Source: Spirochaetaceae bacterium (GTDB taxonomy: Bacteria > Spirochaetota > Spirochaetia > SZUA-6 > Bin103). Taken from it: a stretch of 23,954 bases of DNA. The notes beneath the pieces were generated by a model, which did not search any database, had not been told where the DNA came from, and saw nothing but the letters and a program-made list of their open reading frames with translations. Shown in pieces: positions 8,454 through 14,595 of this stretch (position 1 is the stretch's first letter; each line of letters begins with the position of its first letter). Position numbers and translations under genes: made by a program. The stretch lies in NCBI GenBank assembly GCA_028818385.1, contig JAPPNY010000194.1, forward strand, positions 1 to 23,954, written 5' to 3'.

Positions 8454-8569
8454 AGCCACGCGTCGAAGAGGTCGTCCAGGTCGCGTTCCGCGATCTCCTC
8501 GGCCACCGCCACGAAGTCCGCGGTCGTCACGTTGCCGCCGGCGTGGCGGGCCACGTACGCGCCATGGCG
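8423..8569 (-). pseudogene. C-terminal relic of an M1-family aminopeptidase
   Basis: Read on the minus strand, 8566 to 8423 encodes ARHAGGNVTTADF, then VAVAEEIAERDLDDLFDAWL, then YAERTPPPP and a stop. Family knowledge: GNxTTxDFxxLAEEVSGxDLDxFFxxWLY is the characteristic C-terminal end of M1 (PepN-like) metallo-aminopeptidases. Only about 45 residues remain. An in-frame stop at 8570-8572 closes the frame and the zinc-binding part is absent. The fragment fills most of the space between the glycosidase and oxidoreductase genes. I recognise it by motif memory, not by alignment. Confidence 0.6.
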
Positions 8570-8626
8570 TCAATGTGTGCGGGCGAGGCGGTATCGGCTA
8601 CTCTGACGGCGCACCGGGGAGGTTCC

Positions 8627-9874
8627 ATGCACGAAGGTGAGATACGCGTCGGCGTGATCGGTGTCGGCCGCGGCGAGAGCTTCATCAAGGGCGCCACGGA
8701 CGCCGTGGGGATGAAATTGGTCGCCCTCTGCGACACGTGGGAGGAACGGCTGCAGGCCGCCGGCCGTACCCACGGGGTCGCCACCTACACGGACTACGAC
8801 GCGTTCCTGGAGCACGACCTGGACGCGGTGATCCTGGCCAACTACTTCCACGAGCACGGGCCGTTCGCGGTCAAGGCGCTCGACGCCGGCAAGCACGTTC
8901 TCAGTGAGACCTCGTCGAACGGCACGATCGCTGAAGGAGTGGCGCTCTGCCGGGCGGCGGAGCGCTCGGGCTGCGTCTACATGCTGGCCGAGAACTACTG
9001 CTACACCGTCTTCAGCCAGGAGATGCGCCGGCTGTACCGCACCGGCGAGATCGGCCGGGCCACCTATGCCGAGGGCGAGTACAATCACCCCATGGTGCCC
9101 GACGCCCGCCTGCGCTTGGCGCCGGGCGAGCACCACTGGCGCAACTGGCTGCCGTCCACCTACTACTGCACTCACGCGCTGGCGCCGCTGGTCTACATCA
9201 CCGGGTCGATGCCGAGGATCGTCAATGGCCTGTCCATCGTCGCCCCGGAGGTCGACGAGCTCAGCATGCGCCGCAGCGATCCCGGCTCGGTGATCCTCTG
9301 CCGCATGGACGACGGCTCGGTGTTCCGGATCTTCGGCCTGGTGCTGCCGGGACACAGCAACTGGTACCGCGTGCACGGCACGCGGGGGGCGATGGAGATC
9401 GCGCGCGGGCCGGGCTACTTCGGTCCGGGGGAGGTGCGCGTCTGGCACGAACCGTGGAACCGCTGGCCGGAGCAGCCGCTGGAGCGCTCGTACCTTCCCG
9501 ATTGGCCCGAGCACGCCGAGCTGGCCGAGCGCGCCGGCCACGGCGGCGGCGACTTCTGGACCAACTACCACTTCGCGCGGGCGATCCGCTCGGGCGAGCG
9601 GCCGTTCCTGGACGTCTACCGGGGCGTGGCGATGAGCTCGGTCGGCATCCTGGCGTGGCGGAGCGCGTTGCAGGACGGCCAGCCGGTCGAGGTGCCCGAC
9701 TTCGCCGACGAAGCGCAACGGGCGAAGTACCAGGACGACACCTGGTCGCCGTGGCCGGACGGCGCCGAGCCGCCGGATGCGCCGCCCAGCATCGCGGCGA
9801 CTCGCGAGCCGACTACGGCGGCGAAGGCGCGCGCCCGGGAGCTCTGGGACGAGATGGGATACGGAGGCAGATGA
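8627..9874 (+). CDS. Gfo/Idh/MocA-family oxidoreductase
   Basis: This 415-aa NAD(P)-dependent oxidoreductase likely acts on a sugar or polyol. The start at 8627 is chosen because GGGGAGG lies six bases upstream and the Rossmann strand begins at once; the frame is open to 8543. Seen: the nucleotide loop VGVIGVGRGE, the aspartate of ALCDTWEER ending the second strand, and DLDAVILANYFHEHGPFAVK. A C-terminal alpha/beta domain has HHWRNWLPSTYYCTHAL and ends in a variable tail. The usual EKP motif after KHVL is replaced by SETSSNG, so the catalytic Lys of the family is not at its normal place. The substrate is unknown. Its stop overlaps the ATG of the next gene by four bases, showing translational coupling to a PhyH-type oxygenase. 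Confidence 0.88.
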   Translation: MHEGEIRVGVIGVGRGESFIKGATDAVGMKLVALCDTWEERLQAAGRTHGVATYTDYDAFLEHDLDAVILANYFHEHGPFAVKALDAGKHVLSETSSNGTIAEGVALCRAAERSGCVYMLAENYCYTVFSQEMRRLYRTGEIGRATYAEGEYNHPMVPDARLRLAPGEHHWRNWLPSTYYCTHALAPLVYITGSMPRIVNGLSIVAPEVDELSMRRSDPGSVILCRMDDGSVFRIFGLVLPGHSNWYRVHGTRGAMEIARGPGYFGPGEVRVWHEPWNRWPEQPLERSYLPDWPEHAELAERAGHGGGDFWTNYHFARAIRSGERPFLDVYRGVAMSSVGILAWRSALQDGQPVEVPDFADEAQRAKYQDDTWSPWPDGAEPPDAPPSIAATREPTTAAKARARELWDEMGYGGR

Positions 9875-10683
9875 TGGCGATCGGCACCGAGTCACAGGCC
9901 ACCGCCGAGCACGTGACGCAGCTCCAGCAGGACGGCTATTGCGTGATCCGCGGGCTGTATTCCGAGGAGGAGACGCGACCGGTCCGCGCGCGGATCGAGG
10001 AGATGTACGAAGGCCGCCACGACTACGGGTGGCCCAACCCGCATCTGCAGACGTGGGACCCGGAGGACCGCGACACGCCCGGCGGCAACTACCGCTCCGG
10101 CTCCCTGCAGCGGCCGGCGGACATCGAGTCCGTCTTCGCCGACTTCGCGGCAAGCCCGAAGCTGATCGCCGCAATGGAGACGCTGCTCGGCGGCCCGGTG
10201 CGCCACTACACCGACCAGACGATCTTCAAGCCGTCGGTGTTCAAGGCCGGGCGCAGCTTCTACCACCAGGACTGCTTCTACTGGAAGCTGCGGCCGAAGG
10301 TGTGCCTGAACTGCTGGGTGGCCCTGGACCGGGTCGACCGCGGGATCATGGCGCTGGGCTTCCTGCCCGGCTCGCACCGCCGCTGGCGGGTTCAGTTCCA
10401 CGAGGCATACTGGGACCAGGTGCCCAAGCATGGCCGCGACGGCAGCACCTACCAGCGCCGGCGGATACCGTTGGAGGTCGTCGACGACTCCGCGGAGGAT
10501 CTGATTCCGGGCGAGCCCGGCGACGCGTTCTTCTTCGACAACTACATCTGGCACCGCGGCGAGCCCAACCTGGGTGAGGTCAACCGCGCCGCGTACGCGA
10601 TCGCCTACCAGCTCGACCGCGACGACAACCGGCTCTCCGACGGGGAGTTCGCGGAGCTGACCGACGGAGCGCCGCAGGGATAG
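9871..10683 (+). CDS. Phytanoyl-CoA dioxygenase (PhyH)-family oxygenase 1
   Basis: This 270-aa protein is a predicted Fe(II)/2-oxoglutarate-dependent oxygenase. Seen: the N-terminal LQQDGYCVIRGLYSEEE typical of the family, the metal-binding HxD in SFYHQDCFYW, the distal His in YIWHRGEPN, and the 2-oxoglutarate-binding Arg region NRAAYAIAY. Family members hydroxylate lipids, natural products or small metabolites; the substrate here cannot be read from sequence. It begins at 9871 inside the end of the oxidoreductase gene with CGGAGG just upstream, so the two are co-translated. It is closely related to the gene at 12598, with which it shares a perfectly identical 112-bp stretch over the metal-site region. 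It ends seven bases from the convergent ATPase/nuclease gene. Confidence 0.9.
   Translation: MMAIGTESQATAEHVTQLQQDGYCVIRGLYSEEETRPVRARIEEMYEGRHDYGWPNPHLQTWDPEDRDTPGGNYRSGSLQRPADIESVFADFAASPKLIAAMETLLGGPVRHYTDQTIFKPSVFKAGRSFYHQDCFYWKLRPKVCLNCWVALDRVDRGIMALGFLPGSHRRWRVQFHEAYWDQVPKHGRDGSTYQRRRIPLEVVDDSAEDLIPGEPGDAFFFDNYIWHRGEPNLGEVNRAAYAIAYQLDRDDNRLSDGEFAELTDGAPQG
10206..10317 (+). repeat. 112-bp tract identical to 12909-13020
   Basis: PhyH genes 1 and 2 are base-for-base identical over this stretch, which encodes the segment around the metal-binding HQD. By eye, the sequences on both sides agree at only about three quarters of positions. Identity at synonymous sites argues for a recent short conversion tract rather than protein-level selection alone. 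Confidence 0.85.
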
Positions 10684-10689
10684 CGGATT

Positions 10690-12468
10690 CTACGCTGGTG
10701 TCACCGCCTCGCAGACCACCAGCTCCCAGCCGTGGAACACGAGGGCGAGTCCGGTGAAGCGCACGCCCGGGTACTGGCGAGCGAGCCGTTCATCCGCCAG
10801 GTAACCCCGTAGCTGCGCGCTCGCTTCGGCGAGCGCCGCCGCGATGCGCCCCTCGCCGGCCGATGCGCCGCGACGCAGATACTTGAGCTCGATCAGGTAG
10901 CCGCGCGTAAGGTGCGGGAATCGCGCCAGCAGCGGCTCCAGGCTGATGTCCGCATGGCCCTTTCCGAGCTCCGGCTCGCTGCGAAAAACGTAGTAATCCG
11001 TCACGCTCAGGTAGGCGGCCAGGAACCCCTGCAGCACCTTCTCGCCGGCGATGTAGTCGCGGATGGCAGTCTGCGCGGCGATGGCCTCGGCCAGGAACTC
11101 GAACACCGGCCGCCACTCGCCCTGATTGGCCATCCGCATCATCCGCTGCCCGAACTCGTACAGGTTGACGTCGAACGCCCCGGCGTCCTCGTACGCCTCG
11201 CGCAGGTACTCGTACATCAGCCGCTTCACGGTCTGGTTGGGAATCGCCAGCCGGGGAACCCCGTCCACGATCTCCCGGATGCTCAGCAGGCCGAAGAAGT
11301 GCAGTAGGGAGAGAAAGTTCTCCCGCTTGATGAGCCGCTTGAGGGGGAAGCTCGGCTGAATGCCGGCGTCGGCGGACTCGGTGCCGATGATGCCGCGCAG
11401 CAGGTCGAAGTTGCCGTTCAGGCGCGCGGAGCCTTCGGCGCTGCGACGGTTGACCACCAGCAGGTGGCGGAGCTTGCCGTAGTCGATACGCACGTTGGTG
11501 TCGATCAGATAGACAGGTACCGGCCGGTTCGGCACGGACTTCTGCAGGTAGTAGAGCACCATGTCGGTGTTGTAGAGGACGGTCTCGGCCTCCTCGGCGA
11601 AGCGGTAGCCGTCGTACCACGCGCGCATGATGCCCAGCGCGGTGTCGACGTCCTGACTGAATGCGCCGTGGCTGCGGTACCGCTCCACGAGGCCGTGCAC
11701 CTCCGCCTCCGTGAAGCCCAGCATCTCGTTGAACGCCGGCTCCAGGCTGAGGTTGGTGCCGATGTTGAAGCCTGAGGTCACGTCGTCCATGGTCACGGGC
11801 GACACGCCGGTGATGAACAGCCGCTCCAGGCCGCCGCCGCTGCGTTCGGTGCCGGTCTTCAGCGTGGCGAAGAAGTTGCGGTAGAAGCCGCCGCCGTGAG
11901 TGAGATTCTCGTACGCCTCGGCGCCGTGGTGGGCCAGGATGGTGTTGGCGAAGTTGTCGTACTCGTCGATCAGCACGTAGAGCGGCACGTCGTGCTCGCC
12001 GGCGTAATGGAAGAGTTCGCCGAGCTTGTCGGTGATGCCGTCCGGGGCCAGGATGCGTTGCCGCGCCGCTTCCGGGAACAGGTCCGGAAAGCGTTCCATC
12101 GCCCCGCGCAACTCCATGTGGCAGTAGGTCTCGAAACTCCGTTCCAGTCGCGGCAGGGCGTCGTTGACGGCGGAGAAGTTGAAGCGCAGGACGACGTAGC
12201 GATGGCGCTCGGTGGTGGGCTCGCGACCGAGGTCGGTGCCGGCGAAGACGGTGTCGAACTCGTGCGCCCAGCGCCGGTCGTAGTAGTTCTCCAGGAGCGA
12301 CAGCCAGCAGGTCTTGCCGAAGCGGCGCGGGCGGATGAAGAAGACGTAGCGCTCGTCTTCGAGGGTGCGTACGAAGCGGGTCTTGTCGACGTACAGCCAG
12401 CGGTTGAGGCGGATGCGGCGGAAGTCGGCTTCGCCGTAGGGGATGCGGGGCCAGGGATTGCTCATCAC
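10690..12468 (-). CDS. AAA-ATPase-like / PD-(D/E)XK nuclease-like protein
   Basis: This 592-aa protein matches the AAA-ATPase-like plus PD-(D/E)XK (DUF1703) architecture. Seen: the N-terminal IPYGEADFRRIR and YVDKTRFVRTLE, a Walker A-like RPRRFGKTCWLS at about residue 50, a Walker B-like YVLIDEYDNF, and a C-terminal nuclease-like core with GHADISLEP then YLIELKYLRR (the ExK half-motif). Known of the family: these genes occur in many dispersed copies in some bacteria and are suspected of roles in defence or mobile elements, but function is unproven. The first codon is GTG at 12468, with ATG at 12465 next. No clear ribosome site precedes either. It lies on the opposite strand between two PhyH units, suggesting later insertion (inference). 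Confidence 0.88.
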   Translation of the reverse strand: MMSNPWPRIPYGEADFRRIRLNRWLYVDKTRFVRTLEDERYVFFIRPRRFGKTCWLSLLENYYDRRWAHEFDTVFAGTDLGREPTTERHRYVVLRFNFSAVNDALPRLERSFETYCHMELRGAMERFPDLFPEAARQRILAPDGITDKLGELFHYAGEHDVPLYVLIDEYDNFANTILAHHGAEAYENLTHGGGFYRNFFATLKTGTERSGGGLERLFITGVSPVTMDDVTSGFNIGTNLSLEPAFNEMLGFTEAEVHGLVERYRSHGAFSQDVDTALGIMRAWYDGYRFAEEAETVLYNTDMVLYYLQKSVPNRPVPVYLIDTNVRIDYGKLRHLLVVNRRSAEGSARLNGNFDLLRGIIGTESADAGIQPSFPLKRLIKRENFLSLLHFFGLLSIREIVDGVPRLAIPNQTVKRLMYEYLREAYEDAGAFDVNLYEFGQRMMRMANQGEWRPVFEFLAEAIAAQTAIRDYIAGEKVLQGFLAAYLSVTDYYVFRSEPELGKGHADISLEPLLARFPHLTRGYLIELKYLRRGASAGEGRIAAALAEASAQLRGYLADERLARQYPGVRFTGLALVFHGWELVVCEAVTPA

Positions 12469-12597
12469 ACGCGCGCCGGCACGTCGGGATCAGGTGCATG
12501 ATGGCACGGCTGGGGATGCGCCGCCATCGACCGCCTGAGCGAAACGGGCCGTCCGTGGCGGGTGTATACTCGGCCGGTACGCGCCGAGGAGGGCCTG

Positions 12598-13383
12598 ATG
12601 GTCACCGAAGAACACAAGCAGCAGCTCGACCGGGACGGCTACTGCGTCGTCCGCGGCCTGTTCGACCAGGCGGAGACCGTTCCGGTGCGCGCCCGGATGG
12701 AGGAGCTCTGGAACGGCTACCACGACTACGGCTGGCCGCACCGCCACCTTCAGACCTGGGACCCCGACGACCGGGACACCCCCGGCGGCAATTACCGCTC
12801 CGGCTCCCTGCAGCTTCCGTCCGCCATCGAAACCGTGTTCGACGACTTCACCGGGCATCCCAAGCTGGTGGGCGCCATGGAGGCGCTGCTCGGGGGACCG
12901 GTGAAGCGCTACACCGACCAGACGATCTTCAAGCCGTCGGTGTTCAAGGCCGGGCGCAGCTTCTACCACCAGGACTGCTTCTACTGGAAGCTGCGGCCGA
13001 AGGTGTGCCTGAACTGCTGGATCGCCCTCGACCAGGTGGCGCCGGACGCCATCGCCCTCGGCTTCCTGCCCGGCACGCACGCCCGCTGGCGGATCCAGTT
13101 CCACGAGCAGTACTGGGACCAGGTCGCCCAGCACGGCCGAGACGGCCAGAAGTACCAGCGCAAGAGGATCGCCCTGGACGTGGTGGACGACTCGCAGGAG
13201 GACCTGATCTCCGGCGGGCCGGGCGATGCCTACTTCTTCACCAACTACGTCTGGCACCGCGGCGAGCCCAACCTGAGCGGTGTCAACCGCGCCGCCTACG
13301 CCATCGCCTACCAGCTCGACCGGGACGACAACCTCCTGTCGGAAGACGAGTTCGACGCGCTGATGGACGGGGCGCCGCAGTGA
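12598..13383 (+). CDS. Phytanoyl-CoA dioxygenase (PhyH)-family oxygenase 2
   Basis: This 261-aa Fe(II)/2-oxoglutarate oxygenase is a close paralogue of the gene at 9871. The ATG at 12598 is preferred because GAGGAGGG sits a few bases upstream; the frame is open to 12562. Seen: LDRDGYCVVRGLFDQAE, metal HxD in SFYHQDCFYW, distal His in YVWHRGEPN and the Arg in NRAAYAIAY. A TATACT at 12565-12570 could be its -10 box, but no good -35 accompanies it. The stop overlaps the GTG of the next oxygenase by four bases, so genes 2 and 3 form a coupled pair. The pair differs from the 8627-10683 pair in having a second PhyH instead of an oxidoreductase. Substrate unknown. Confidence 0.9.
   Translation: MVTEEHKQQLDRDGYCVVRGLFDQAETVPVRARMEELWNGYHDYGWPHRHLQTWDPDDRDTPGGNYRSGSLQLPSAIETVFDDFTGHPKLVGAMEALLGGPVKRYTDQTIFKPSVFKAGRSFYHQDCFYWKLRPKVCLNCWIALDQVAPDAIALGFLPGTHARWRIQFHEQYWDQVAQHGRDGQKYQRKRIALDVVDDSQEDLISGGPGDAYFFTNYVWHRGEPNLSGVNRAAYAIAYQLDRDDNLLSEDEFDALMDGAPQ
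12909..13020 (+). repeat. 112-bp tract identical to 10206-10317
   Basis: This is the second copy of the perfect 112-bp match, located at the same place in the paralogous oxygenase gene. The offset is 2703 bp and the orientation is the same. Confidence 0.85.
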
Positions 13384-14249
13384 CGGAGCCCGCGCTCCGA
13401 TCCCTCCGCCACCAGTGGACGGAGGAGGGCTACTGCGTGTACCGCTCGCTGCTGTCCGCCGACGAGGTCGCAGACCTCCTGCGGATCACCGAGCGCGTGG
13501 GCCGGCAGTGGCTTGCGGCCAGCGCCGAGGACGGCAAGCCCGGCGACCCCGACCGCCACAACATGCGCCACCTGAACCATCCCGGGTACTTCCGCGACCA
13601 CCCCGGCGAGTTCGTCACGCTCATGAACCTGATCGCCGACGAGCGCATCCTGGCCTTCGCCCGCGCGCTGCTGGACGGCGAGCCGGTGTTCCGCGCCACC
13701 ACCCTGTGGTTCGAGCCCAGGACCGCCCACGAGGACGGCTCCTGGCACCGCGACGTCCAGTTCCTGAAGCCCGACGAGGCGGACCAGCGCAGCGTCGTGG
13801 CAACCCGCACCAGGCCCGACGGTATCCAGCTCCAGATCGCCCTGGTGGAGACCTCCGACGTCGAGTACGTTCCCGGCTCACACGTGCGCTGGGACACCGA
13901 CGAGGAGTACCGCATCCGCCTGGCCGACGGCCAGGCGAACAGCCGCTCCAACACCATGCCGGGCGCCGTGCGCGTCCATCAGCGCCCCGGCGACGCCGTC
14001 GCCTTCGAGGCCCTGGGCCTTCACCGCGGCCGCTACCACACCGACAAGCGCCGCCGCACCTTCATGCTGACCTACACCTCCGACCGCGACTACCTGTTCG
14101 ACTACTTCTCCGACCAGCCGTGGATCCTGTCCTCGCCGCTGATGGCCGAGCTCCCCGACGCCACCCGCGCGTTCTTCCAGAGATTCCTCGACATCTACGA
14201 GGACGGTCTCCGCACGAGAAGCGCCGTCGCCCCGGAGTTCCGAAAGTGA
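13380..14249 (+). CDS. Phytanoyl-CoA dioxygenase (PhyH)-family oxygenase 3
   Basis: This 289-aa protein is a more distant member of the same Fe(II)/2-oxoglutarate oxygenase family. Seen: HQWTEEGYCVYRSLLSADE at the N-terminus, the metal-binding HxD in GSWHRDVQFL, the conserved VEYVPGSHVRWD loop, and a C-terminal EALGLHRGRYHTDKRRRTF giving the distal His and 2-oxoglutarate-binding Arg. The start is the GTG at 13380, which overlaps the TGA of the preceding gene, so translation is probably coupled. It lacks the extended identity shared by PhyH 1 and 2. Substrate unknown. A HicB relic begins seven bases after its stop. Confidence 0.87.
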   Translation: MTEPALRSLRHQWTEEGYCVYRSLLSADEVADLLRITERVGRQWLAASAEDGKPGDPDRHNMRHLNHPGYFRDHPGEFVTLMNLIADERILAFARALLDGEPVFRATTLWFEPRTAHEDGSWHRDVQFLKPDEADQRSVVATRTRPDGIQLQIALVETSDVEYVPGSHVRWDTDEEYRIRLADGQANSRSNTMPGAVRVHQRPGDAVAFEALGLHRGRYHTDKRRRTFMLTYTSDRDYLFDYFSDQPWILSSPLMAELPDATRAFFQRFLDIYEDGLRTRSAVAPEFRK

Positions 14250-14256
14250 AGCCGGC

Positions 14257-14462
14257 ATGAAGTACGCCGTCGTGATCGAACGGACTGCAAACGGGTACTC
14301 GGCGTACGTGCCTGACTTGCCTGGGTGTGTGGCAGCCGGAGATACGCGAAAGGAGACCGCGGAACTGATCAGAGTGGCGGTCGTATACCACGTATCGATG
14401 CTGCGCGAGAGCGGAGAACCGATTCCGCACCGCAGACGACCACCAGCTTGGTCGACGTGTAG
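14257..14462 (+). pseudogene. Frameshifted HicB-like antitoxin relic
   Basis: The first 55 or so codons give a typical HicB fold: MKYAVVIERTANGYSAYVPD, LPGCVAAGDTRKETAELI and MLRESGEPIP. After GEPIP the frame becomes atypical and runs to 14523. One frame over, the sequence reads APQTTTSLVDV followed by TAG at 14460-14462, which is the normal family ending. A single missing base near 14430 therefore disrupts the gene. HicB antitoxins normally pair with the RNase toxin HicA; no hicA was seen on either side, so this may be an orphan that decayed. A sequencing error is possible but nothing here indicates one. Confidence 0.75.
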
Positions 14463-14595
14463 CGACTGCTGCTGCATCCCTTCGGGAAGCGTTCCAACGC
14501 ATGCGTGGCATGGCACGCCGTAGCTTGAGGACGACGAGGTGGCCACGACGTATGATCGCCGCCACGTCACTGGTCAACCGGAGGGATTTACTATC

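Noticed and set aside
5505..8573. Very long minus-strand open frame (about 1020 codons) opposite regulator copy 2 and the glycosidase gene
   Set aside because: It mirrors the plus-strand genes, reads as low-complexity R/H/Q/V-rich sequence without domains, and a similar shadow lies opposite copy 1. High GC content explains it.
14463..14595. A second match of the pseudo-spacer near the cas3 start
   Set aside because: The best hits on either strand share only four to seven scattered bases with the seed region, no better than chance.
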